From the NCBI GenBank assembly GCA_030605745.1, contig JAUWHT010000138.1, forward strand, positions 1 to 13,477: DNA of 13,477 nucleotides, written 5' to 3'. Below are positions 1 through 5,411 of this stretch, piece after piece. The DNA comes from Pirellulales bacterium. Lineage in GTDB: Bacteria; Planctomycetota; Planctomycetia; Pirellulales; Thermoguttaceae. Made by a program: the position numbers and the translations under genes. The stretch's first letter is position 1, and every line of letters begins with the position of its first letter. The notes under the pieces are model-generated. The model was not told the origin of the DNA. It did not search any database and was given only the letters and a program-made list of their open reading frames with translations.

Positions 1-366
1 GAGCCCCGCCCGATCGGCCTTGGATGCCAGTCCGGCGAGTCCCTCGCCGCCACGGTGCATCTTTCGCCACCACTGGGCCAGCTTGTGCTTCCCCTGCCAA
101 TTCAGGCAGTCGATCATCGCCGCGTGGACGCACGACCCGCCTGCGTAGTTGCGCTGGCGCAGGGCCTTTGGCAAGTCCATCGGGGGAAGCAGTCGGTAGG
201 GATTGGGGATTAGGGATTGGGGATTGGGGATTGAGGATTGGGGATTGGGGACTCGGGATTGGGGATTGCTGGTGATTTCGATCCGCTCACAGCCGCAGAA
301 AACGGCCGCCGTAAGAGCGGAAATCAGCAGCAGCCAAAAGGCACCCTCAAAAATATTCAGCTTCAT
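1..366 (-). CDS. Secreted C39-like cysteine peptidase, partial at its 3' end
   Basis: The frame starts at ATG 366 and runs off the window's left edge, so only the first 122 residues are visible. The start is supported by a GGAGG Shine-Dalgarno (forward cctcc, 374-378). Residues 1-26 form a signal sequence (MKLNIF, hydrophobic LLLISALTAAVF, then CGC). Cys26 could be a lipid-attachment site, but FCGC departs from the usual lipobox. Residues 34-56 are low-complexity NPQS/IPNP units encoded by a short DNA repeat. The mature domain starts near residue 60 and has GGSCVHAAMIDCLNWQG, the look of the Cys-helix of C39/papain-type peptidases, with Cys79 the candidate nucleophile. The catalytic His and Asp would lie beyond the edge. 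It follows a permuted papain-like gene on the same strand, 55 nt downstream. Known: C39-like folds cleave or bind peptides. Inferred: an exported peptidase or peptidase-like protein; substrate unknown. Confidence 0.68.
   Translation of the reverse strand, partial: MKLNIFEGAFWLLLISALTAAVFCGCERIEITSNPQSRVPNPQSSIPNPQSLIPNPYRLLPPMDLPKALRQRNYAGGSCVHAAMIDCLNWQGKHKLAQWWRKMHRGGEGLAGLASKADRAGL
201..268. repeat. GGGATT(G/A) short-word tandem array inside a coding sequence
   Basis: About nine units of a 7-8 bp word (ggggatt, with variants agggatt and gaggatt) in tandem. On the minus strand the array is read in frame as NPQS/IPNP units, residues 34-56 of the leftmost gene. It faces a second array of the same word in the opposite orientation at 376-420. 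The guanine runs on the plus strand could form G-quadruplexes. Confidence 0.9.
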
Positions 367-375
367 CGCTTCACC

Positions 376-420
376 TCCAATCCCTAATCCCTAATCTCTA
401 ATCCCCAATCCCCAATCCCT
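376..420. repeat. Inverted partner array of the GGGATT word
   Basis: Tandem units of tccctaa / tccccaa, the reverse complement of the array at 201-268. It fills nearly all the space between the stop of the permuted papain-like gene (422-424) and the ATG at 366. Its last unit overlaps the Shine-Dalgarno of that ATG. With 201-268 it makes a large inverted repeat around the segment encoding the signal peptide. Confidence 0.9.
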
Positions 421-421
421 C

Positions 422-1165
422 TTATGGCTCCAACGTAAACCGGTACCTGTAGAACGGACTCCTCGCCAGGTCGGCCGGTTCGGTCAGTCTGTCGGCCAGG
501 TGTTTTACCGGATCGACGCCCCCGCCCAGCCGATCGGCCATGGCGCAGGCGTGACTGCAAAACGGTGGGCGCTGTAAGTGAATACACCACGGAGGCACGG
601 AGGACACGGAGGAGGAGGAGAGAGAAGACAATTTCTTTTCTTCTCCGTGTCCTCTGTGTCTCCGTGGTGGACAGTCATTATGCCTGCTATCCCAGTCCTC
701 CTTTTCCGGATTGATCCAATGCCGGACCAGGGGCAAGTGCAGCAGCGCGGCAGTGGCCAGGTTCCAATAGCCGTAATCGCAGCCACATAGCCGCTTCATA
801 AACCGCGTTGCTCCGGCCCGGTCGTACTCCGGCCAGCGATTCTCCGGATTCACTTCGTAAACGTCGTAGCGCTGCGGCCAGCGTCGGACCTGGCTGGAAA
901 GCGTAACGGCCCGGCCGCCGGCCAGTCGCAGGACTTCCAGCAGGAACAGGTCGTCGCCCCACCAGGCGGCCTTGCCCGCATGGCTGTGCCTGCCCCGCCC
1001 TGCCGCCGCGATCAACCCTCGCTGCCGAAACAGCAGCAAGTCGCCGTCACGGATCAGTCGGCGGACGTCGCCGTAGTGAGAAGAGTGGATAGTGGATAGT
1101 GGATAGTGGATAGTCTTCTGACCACTCTCCACTCTCCACTCTCCACTTCTTTCGTCATTCATCAT
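422..1165 (-). CDS. Permuted papain-like (YiiX / NlpC-P60-type) protein with an in-frame repeat insertion
   Basis: A 247-residue protein. The circularly permuted NlpC/P60 (YiiX/YaeF-like) pattern is visible: GDLLLFR near residue 41, SHAGKAAWW with His62 as the catalytic His, a YEVNP strand near 103, and FCSHACAMADRLGG with Cys203 as the nucleophile, followed by a TEPADLARSPFY tail typical of the group. Known members hydrolyse amide or thioester bonds in peptides or lipids; the substrate here is unknown. Two parts are foreign. Residues 1-30 (MMNDERSGEWRVES...) come from short-word repeats, so the native start was probably lost or replaced. Residues about 160-197 (PPRRHRGHGEEKK...SSVSSVPPW) come from a palindromic element inserted between the His and Cys halves, with the frame kept. 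The start overlaps the upstream stop (ATGA). It could be functional or recently damaged. Confidence 0.65.
   Translation of the reverse strand: MMNDERSGEWRVESGQKTIHYPLSTIHSSHYGDVRRLIRDGDLLLFRQRGLIAAAGRGRHSHAGKAAWWGDDLFLLEVLRLAGGRAVTLSSQVRRWPQRYDVYEVNPENRWPEYDRAGATRFMKRLCGCDYGYWNLATAALLHLPLVRHWINPEKEDWDSRHNDCPPRRHRGHGEEKKLSSLSSSSVSSVPPWCIHLQRPPFCSHACAMADRLGGGVDPVKHLADRLTEPADLARSPFYRYRFTLEP
585..669. repeat. Palindromic CACGGAGG element inserted in a gene
   Basis: Left arm 585-610 (caccacggaggcacggagg...) pairs with right arm 644-669 (...ctgtgtctccgtggtg) at 24 of 26 positions, around a purine/pyrimidine-rich centre of 33 nt. I recognise this cacggaggcacggagg palindrome as a recurrent dispersed element of planctomycete and related genomes. 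It lies in frame within the permuted papain-like gene. I see no clear target-site duplication. Confidence 0.85.
1083..1149. repeat. GTGGATA / CTCCACT facing short-word arrays
   Basis: Four to five units of gtggata (1083-1115) face about four units of ctccact (1121-1149). The words are near-complements, so the block can fold into a long imperfect hairpin. It encodes residues of the N-terminal extension of the permuted papain-like protein (GEWRVES..., HYPLSTIHSS). Confidence 0.88.
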
Positions 1166-1178
1166 TCATCCTTCATCC
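1154..1178. repeat. TCATTCATC short-word array at a gene junction
   Basis: Repeated (t)cattcat(c) units. On the minus strand the array reads GATGAAGGATGAATGATGAATGA. It supplies both the stop of the HTH/zinc-ribbon gene and the overlapping start of the next gene. Confidence 0.8.
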
Positions 1179-1557
1179 TACTCGCCGCCCGCACCTGCTC
1201 GTATCGTTCGCGGTGCTTACCGCGCAAGTTCAATCTCAAGGGTTCGTCGATCTGCATCGGCTGTCTTGGTGCCGGCGGGCCGGCTGATTGGGCGAGCGCT
1301 TTTCGCAGGTGGCACAAGCGGCAGGGCATGTAGACCAAGCCACCGCAGCCGGGACACCGCTGGGGCGGCCCGGTCGGCTCCGGAAGCTCCGTTTCCCGCC
1401 GAGCACGCTGCAACGCTTCGTAATCGGAACGTTTTCCGTCGGCGATCGCAGCTACCGTTCCCCGACTGACTCCCGTCAGCCCGGCGATCTTGCGATTGCT
1501 GAGTTTTCCGTCGGCCAGCAGTCGGCGGACTTCATCGGCGACCTGCGGTGTGATCAT
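1162..1557 (-). CDS. Small HTH plus zinc-ribbon DNA-binding protein
   Basis: A 131-residue protein. A helix-turn-helix spans residues about 5-42 (VADEVRRLLADGKLSNRKIAGLTGVSRGTVAAIADGK); its recognition-helix region VSRGTVAAIA resembles homeodomain-like/resolvase-type HTHs. A four-cysteine zinc ribbon follows: CPGC (Cys68, Cys71) and CRLC (Cys79, Cys82). Then comes a basic tail (LNLRGKHRERYEQVRAA). I recognise this layout as a recurrent planctomycete family, usually annotated as hypothetical or HTH-domain. Inferred role: a small transcriptional regulator. The last residues (RMKDE) and the stop come from a short-word repeat. No Shine-Dalgarno is visible, because a terminator-like hairpin with its U-tract ends 13 nt before the ATG. 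That suggests attenuation control or a start different from the one given. Confidence 0.72.
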   Translation of the reverse strand: MITPQVADEVRRLLADGKLSNRKIAGLTGVSRGTVAAIADGKRSDYEALQRARRETELPEPTGPPQRCPGCGGLVYMPCRLCHLRKALAQSAGPPAPRQPMQIDEPLRLNLRGKHRERYEQVRAASRMKDE

Positions 1558-1569
1558 TCTAGTGTGGGC

Positions 1570-1615
1570 AAAAAAAGAGCCCGGCGCCGGAATTGTTTCC
1601 GGCGCCGGGCTCTTT
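1570..1615 (-). terminator. Strong rho-independent terminator-like hairpin
   Basis: A perfect 17-bp stem (aaagagcccggcgccgg, 1574-1590, with 1599-1615) around an 8-nt loop. On the minus strand it is followed by seven T residues (forward a-run 1570-1576). The plus-strand side has only a three-T tract, so it should act mainly on minus-strand transcripts. It ends the unit of the coiled-coil gene (stop 1893), or it attenuates the HTH gene whose ATG is only 13 nt beyond the T-run. Confidence 0.85.
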
Positions 1616-1720
1616 GGATACCTGTCGGATCAGGCTCTGCTGATACCCCTCACGCGATCCCGACTTTAGCACAAATGGCGGCCGATTTCAAGAGCAAATT
1701 TTGGCCACCCACCGTAGCAC

Positions 1721-1741
1721 AGGTCGCCATACCGGCGACCT
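1721..1741. repeat. Small inverted repeat AGGTCGCC/GGCGACCT
   Basis: A perfect 8-bp stem (1721-1728 with 1734-1741) and a 5-nt loop, in the 335-nt gene-free stretch between the coiled-coil gene and the HTH gene. That stretch otherwise holds the terminator hairpin and the 28-bp inverted repeat to its right. I see no coding sequence in it. Confidence 0.6.
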
Positions 1742-1761
1742 CGATGGCAATATGCGCGGCC

Positions 1762-1848
1762 CGTGTAGCGGCTGGGCTTGCCCAGCGCGTTGTTTGGTGG
1801 CCAATTCGCTCCCATGCTAGCGCGCTGGGCAAGCCCAGCCGCTACACG
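1762..1848. repeat. 28-bp perfect inverted repeat (GTGTAGCGGCTGGGCTTG family)
   Basis: Arms 1762-1789 and 1821-1848 are exact reverse complements over 28 bp (cgtgtagcggctgggcttgc...), with a 31-nt loop. A single-arm relative with one mismatch over the first 20 bases lies near the right edge of the window. No transposase or coding content is visible. It looks like a non-autonomous palindromic element (REP/MITE-like). Confidence 0.85.
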
Positions 1849-1892
1849 AGTTTCCGATGAATAATACGGGCTAAACGCATTTCCGTACCGCT

Positions 1893-2333
1893 CTACCGCG
1901 GACGAGAGGAAACGCGGCCGGTTTGTCCGGCGGTTTCCTGCTCGAGTTTTAGCGCGGCTTCGAGCGTGCGGATCCGCTCGAACAACAAGTCCCGCTGCTG
2001 CGTCCATTGCTGGCGGTCCCGAAGCAGCCGCAACAGAAGGTAGCGTGCCTTGCAGATAAGCTGGGCGTTTGCCTGCGCCACACTTTCATCTTGGGCGTGT
2101 TCCACCGCCGCTGTCAGACTGACGATCAACCGGCCGTCGGGCAGGCTAACAACTACGGCGGCTTCGCCTGCGACCTCGTCGTCGACGACCAACGGCCCGG
2201 GGGTCGCCGCAAGACACAGCTCTTCGACCATGGCCGCCTCTTCGTCGTCCAGCGGTGCGCTTCGTTCGACGCAGAGTGGATCGAAGATGTCGCTGTGGTC
2301 CAGCTCCTCCGCGCTATGGTACAAACGCTTCAT
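1893..2333 (-). CDS. Hypothetical protein with C-terminal coiled coil
   Basis: A 146-residue protein. ATG 2333 is chosen over upstream in-frame codons because GAGGAGGG lies 8-15 nt before it and the residues upstream look like translated non-coding DNA. The N-terminal third is acidic (DDEEAAMVEELC). The middle has a small beta-like segment (AAVVVSLPDGRLIVSL). Residues about 88-137 (AQANAQLICKARYLLLRLLRDRQQW...LFERIRTLEAALKLEQE) form a helical, coiled-coil-prone region. The string NAQLI-x-KARYLL-x-LL vaguely recalls phage Ead/Ea22-like proteins, but I cannot assign it. It is followed on its strand by the strong terminator at 1570-1615, so it may be monocistronic. Function unknown. Confidence 0.6.
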   Translation of the reverse strand: MKRLYHSAEELDHSDIFDPLCVERSAPLDDEEAAMVEELCLAATPGPLVVDDEVAGEAAVVVSLPDGRLIVSLTAAVEHAQDESVAQANAQLICKARYLLLRLLRDRQQWTQQRDLLFERIRTLEAALKLEQETAGQTGRVSSRPR

Positions 2334-2345
2334 GATTGGCCCTCC

Positions 2346-2359
2346 TCGAGAACTCGAGA
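2346..2359. repeat. CTCGAG-AA-CTCGAG double palindrome
   Basis: Two CTCGAG hexamers separated by AA, just upstream of the Shine-Dalgarno of the coiled-coil gene. It could be an operator-like dyad or chance. Low information content. Confidence 0.3.
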
Positions 2360-2485
2360 ATCTACTGAGTAACAATGACCATGCTATTCTACCCGATGGC
2401 CGGCATGTTTTTCCACCCACCCCCCCGAAAGAATCCACCGCCGCACGGCACGAATGGGGGGATTGACTATGACTTTTGCGGTCTA

Positions 2486-3487
2486 TCACCGAGTTCTACG
2501 GTCGGTTTCTTCCGGCAGGTGGACATGTTGCGCCCCCTCATAGGAGTGGAATTCGGCCCAGACCGGCAGGTGCTCCGAGACCTCCAGGGCGGCGGCGAAC
2601 GTCAGATCAAACTCCCGCATCAGGTCCAGCACCCCCGATCGGCCGGTATACTCGGTAGTCGCCCGGCGGTTGAACAAGATATTGTCGACCGGCCGCCCGC
2701 CACGCAGCGTGGTGGGCGTATCCGTAATCGACGAGGTGATGTCGGGAACCTGGCCTAATTGGCCCAGGTGGTCGCTCGCCGCGGCGAAGTCGCCCAGCAA
2801 GATAATGTCGTCTTCATTCTGCCGGTCGTCCCGCACCGCTTTGTGCACGTCGTCCAATAGATCGAGTTCGGCAGCCGCTCGAGCCGGATCGACGTGGACG
2901 TTGATCAGCGTGAAGGTGAATGCCTGGGCAGTATCCGGCCCTCGCACCCGGAACGACGCTACTAGCGGCTTGTGGCGGAACCGGCGTTGCGGGTCATCGA
3001 CCTGCTGGGCCAGCGATGTGTCGATCTCGATGCCCGCGCGATCGAACAGAAATGCGCTGTATTGCTCGACCGGCTCGCGTACTGCGCCGCGGCAGACGGC
3101 AAAGTCGTACTCTCGCCCGGCGGCGTTGATCTGCTCGATAAGCCGCAGCAGCACCACCTGGTTCTTGCCCTGGACTGCTTGCAGCGCCACGATATCGAAG
3201 CAGGAGATCACATGCACCAGGATGTCGTTCACTTGGCGGTAGGCCAGCTTGTTTTCATCCAGCCGGGTCAGGTTGAAGGTGGCAATTCGGATCGCCGGGC
3301 GCGGGGGCTTGGCGGGCAACTTCTCGGACGACCACCCGGGCAGAAGCTGCTGGCCGGACTGGGGCGTGATCTTGATACACTGCACGCCGTCTTCGCCTTG
3401 GTCCACCTTGATCTGGTAGTTCAAATAGAGATAACCACCGCCGACTACCACGGCCACCAGCACCACCACCGAAAACAGCCTCCACAT
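2486..3487 (-). CDS. Membrane-anchored EEP-fold (DNase I-like) protein with substituted active site
   Basis: A 333-residue protein. ATG 3487 is preferred because AAGGAG lies about 7 nt upstream and the product then opens with a clear membrane anchor (WRLFSVVVLVAVVVGGGYLYL, residues 2-22). The rest is an endonuclease/exonuclease/phosphatase domain: IRIATFNL, DIVALQAVQ, INVHVDP, DIILLGDFAAA, VDNILFN and SEHLPVWAEF can be read in order. Known: the family uses Glu in LQE, Asp/Asn in GDxN and Asp/His in SDH for metal binding and phosphodiester cleavage. Here the Glu is Ala104 (codon gca), the Asn is Ala235 and the Asp of SDH is Glu305; Asp233 and His306 remain. So the fold seems intact, facing the periplasm or cell surface, but catalysis is probably lost or changed. 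A C-terminal tail of about 20 residues follows the last motif. It lies 127 nt downstream of the methyltransferase gene. Confidence 0.8.
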   Translation of the reverse strand: MWRLFSVVVLVAVVVGGGYLYLNYQIKVDQGEDGVQCIKITPQSGQQLLPGWSSEKLPAKPPRPAIRIATFNLTRLDENKLAYRQVNDILVHVISCFDIVALQAVQGKNQVVLLRLIEQINAAGREYDFAVCRGAVREPVEQYSAFLFDRAGIEIDTSLAQQVDDPQRRFRHKPLVASFRVRGPDTAQAFTFTLINVHVDPARAAAELDLLDDVHKAVRDDRQNEDDIILLGDFAAASDHLGQLGQVPDITSSITDTPTTLRGGRPVDNILFNRRATTEYTGRSGVLDLMREFDLTFAAALEVSEHLPVWAEFHSYEGAQHVHLPEETDRRTR

Positions 3488-3561
3488 GACCCGCTCCTTG
3501 GGTTTCAAGCCCCGGCCGTCCGACAGCAGCGTAACCGAAGAAGGTGCTCTGCTCCGGGGCA

Positions 3562-3582
3562 ATTTGGGATTTCAGATTTGGG
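3562..3582. repeat. ATTTGGG short-word remnant
   Basis: Two direct copies of atttggg separated by atttcag, between the methyltransferase stop and the EEP gene. It resembles a short remnant of the same kind of word repeat seen elsewhere in the window. Confidence 0.45.
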
Positions 3583-3614
3583 TAATGTCTTAAACTTAAC
3601 AGTGTGTTGCTGAA

Positions 3615-5048
3615 TTAGAACAACTCCTCTTGCTGATCCTGTGGCCCCTTGTTCGCCTTCGGAGCCTTCTTGAACGTCCGCACATCCTGGGCAGGCGGCA
3701 TATCAACCATTTTGCCAGAAAGCAGTTCGCCAACAGTCAGCAGTTGCAACTTTAGATGCTTTGTCGTTGCCCCGGCTCCCCAGCCTGATTCATAAAAACC
3801 CGCGCTGGCTACCTCCCGCCGCATAGGGTTCGTCGGTTCCCTCATGGTTATCAAGACACCAATCGCGGCTTTTTCCCGCTCCACTACGCCACGCAGGTCC
3901 CGAACGTGTGCGGGCCCGGTATTTCCAGCCTTGACCGAGAAGATTACCTGTTTCGTCTTGCCGCTTTCCCGCTCATCGTGAAAGTAGAGCCGTCCATCAA
4001 TGCCTTTATCGGCACCTTTCTTTAGCTTAACTGGCCGTGCATTCACGAGCCCGAGTGCCCACAACTGGAACTGCCATGGATCATGCTTTGCCAAGACCTT
4101 TGCGCTTGCAACATCGACCGGCTCACCCATAACTTCATATTCTACTCGGGTGCCGAATGCACCTTGAAGTCGGTGCTTAATGAGAGTAATTGCTAAATGT
4201 GTTACATCAATTCCAATCCACTGGCGTCCTAACCGTTGGGCTACAGCTATCGCCGTTCCACAACCACAGAAAGGATCAAGGATGGTGTCACCCTTGTTGC
4301 TGCTGGCTTTGACGATACGCTCCAGTAACGTCTCGGGCTTTTGGGTAGGGTAGCCGAGCATTTCTGGTTGGTTCCCACGCAAAGCAGGAATATCCCAAAC
4401 ATCACGCATACCGACCATTGTATAATACTGGCCGTTCTCCTCCAGTATTTCAATGTTGCTAAATCCGTATTTGTGCATTAGATATGACTTCACTTTTTGC
4501 GGGAAAAATTTGTAGCTACTTGTTTTGGAATAGAATAAAAGAACATCATGCTTTCGACCAAACCATCGGTTACTCATTCCGCCTGTTTTGTAATACCAGA
4601 TAATCTCATTCCGAAACTCTTGCGCCCCAAATACTGCATTCATAAGCAATCTAAGGTGAGCACTTGCCGTAGGATCACAATGTAGGTAGATACTCCCGGT
4701 TGGCGCCAATACCCTATGCAGTTCGATCAAGCGAGGAGCCATCATGGACAAGTAAGCCAGCATATCGTTCTCGCCCAAGAGGGTTCGAAACGCCTGCATG
4801 GTGCGGGAAATGTCGCCACCGGCTTCGACTATCTCCTGATAGGCCATTGCAGCAGCCTGATCCCAGCTCCACGTATCCTCGAAGGCTTTGATCTGTGCGG
4901 CGGATCGGCTCCCGTTTTGTTCCTGAAAGAGGACATTGTAGTTCTGGTTGCTCTTGAATGGTGGGTCCAGATAGATCAGATCGACCGATTCGTCGGCGAT
5001 GTGTCGGCACAGTACATCCAAGTTGTCACCGTAGTATAAAGTGTTCAT
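3615..5048 (-). CDS. Beta-class DNA methyltransferase fused to an Mrr-like nuclease domain
   Basis: A 477-residue protein. AGAGGGG about 9 nt before ATG 5048 supports the start; it overlaps the stop of the small upstream ORF. The N-terminal part carries motif IV DPPF (28-31). Motif I DPFCGCGTA follows much later (258-266), then the QWIGID strand (277-281). That order is the beta class of amino-methyltransferases (N6-adenine or N4-cytosine), with the target-recognition region in between (about 145-230). The C-terminal 150 residues contain KGADKGIDGRLYFHD (Asp351) and KQVIFSVKAG (Lys373), then LRGVVEREKAAIGVLIT. This is an Mrr-type PD-(D/E)xK pattern with the acidic/Gln position before the Lys replaced by Ser. 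Known: such single-polypeptide proteins are widespread. Inferred: a combined modification-restriction enzyme. Its DNA, especially 4440-4640, is visibly more AT-rich than neighbouring genes, which suggests acquisition by transfer. Confidence 0.88.
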   Translation of the reverse strand: MNTLYYGDNLDVLCRHIADESVDLIYLDPPFKSNQNYNVLFQEQNGSRSAAQIKAFEDTWSWDQAAAMAYQEIVEAGGDISRTMQAFRTLLGENDMLAYLSMMAPRLIELHRVLAPTGSIYLHCDPTASAHLRLLMNAVFGAQEFRNEIIWYYKTGGMSNRWFGRKHDVLLFYSKTSSYKFFPQKVKSYLMHKYGFSNIEILEENGQYYTMVGMRDVWDIPALRGNQPEMLGYPTQKPETLLERIVKASSNKGDTILDPFCGCGTAIAVAQRLGRQWIGIDVTHLAITLIKHRLQGAFGTRVEYEVMGEPVDVASAKVLAKHDPWQFQLWALGLVNARPVKLKKGADKGIDGRLYFHDERESGKTKQVIFSVKAGNTGPAHVRDLRGVVEREKAAIGVLITMREPTNPMRREVASAGFYESGWGAGATTKHLKLQLLTVGELLSGKMVDMPPAQDVRTFKKAPKANKGPQDQQEELF

Positions 5049-5061
5049 CTCGTTTGCCCCT

Positions 5062-5199
5062 CTAGCTGGTGGTGGCCACTATTCTTGACTTCACCCCTTG
5101 CATCCTTTTCGCAACTTGGTCCCGGAGTTCCCGACGAATCCAGTCGGAAAGACTGACACCCTGCTGTGCCGCAGCAGCCTCGAAATCCTCTTTCCTCAT
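5062..5199 (-). CDS. 45-residue helical (RHH/CopG-like) ORF coupled to the methyltransferase
   Basis: A short frame just upstream of the methyltransferase gene. Its TAG is 13 nt before that ATG, and the methyltransferase Shine-Dalgarno starts at the TAG, so translation would be coupled. The product reads MRKEDFEAAAAQQGVSLSDW then IRRELRDQVAKRMQGV. The pattern (D/E)xFEAAA-xx-GVSLSxWIRRxLR resembles the helical half of ribbon-helix-helix or mobilisation/antitoxin-type proteins. The frame stays open 17 codons further upstream (to a TGA) without an obvious start, and the ATG at 5199 lacks a clear ribosome site. It could therefore be a truncated remnant. Inferred role if real: a small DNA-binding regulator of the restriction-modification gene. 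Confidence 0.45.
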   Translation of the reverse strand: MRKEDFEAAAAQQGVSLSDWIRRELRDQVAKRMQGVKSRIVATTS

Positions 5200-5261
5200 T
5201 TGGGGATAGGCAAACCCACCATTGTACGCATAAAAAAATTCCCGTCAAGCCGATAGCAACA

Positions 5262-5350
5262 CGAATATCGAATATTGAATATCGAACAAGGAATATCGAA
5301 GGAAAAACAGCGACTGTACTTCGTACTTCGACATTCCTTGTTCGATATTC
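5262..5350. repeat. GAATATCGAACAAGGAAT inverted short-word array
   Basis: An 18-bp word, gaatatcgaacaaggaat (5277-5294), is repeated exactly in inverted orientation at 5333-5350, around a 38-nt centre. Partial extra units (cgaatat, gaatatcgaagg) flank it. It occupies the region upstream of the small ORF and methyltransferase. I see no gene in 5200-5411. Confidence 0.85.
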
Positions 5351-5383
5351 ATTCTCGGATACTGCTTCCGATAACCCGTTACA

Positions 5384-5404
5384 TATCCCCAATCCCCAAT
5401 ATCC
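5384..5404. repeat. Short copy of the GGGATT word
   Basis: Two to three units (tccccaatccccaatatccc) of the word seen at 376-420, a few nt beyond the stop of the MoaB/MogA gene. Confidence 0.7.
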
Positions 5405-5411
5405 CTCCACC

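Noticed and set aside
201..420. Tandem units as a possible CRISPR array
   Set aside because: Units are 7-8 bp without unique spacers, and no cas gene is present.
585..669. Target-site duplication around the palindromic insert
   Set aside because: Flanks (gtgaata on the left, acagtcatta on the right) share no convincing direct repeat.
1288..1860. 190-codon plus-strand frame across the HTH gene and the palindromic region
   Set aside because: It is antisense to a gene with clear HTH and zinc-ribbon motifs and runs through a terminator and an inverted repeat; its residues look like translated non-coding DNA.
2972..3613. 213-codon plus-strand frame opposite the EEP gene
   Set aside because: Antisense shadow of a high-GC gene; no domain or ribosome site.
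4716..5039. 107-codon plus-strand frame opposite the methyltransferase motif IV region
   Set aside because: Antisense to well-conserved methyltransferase motifs, with no recognisable content.
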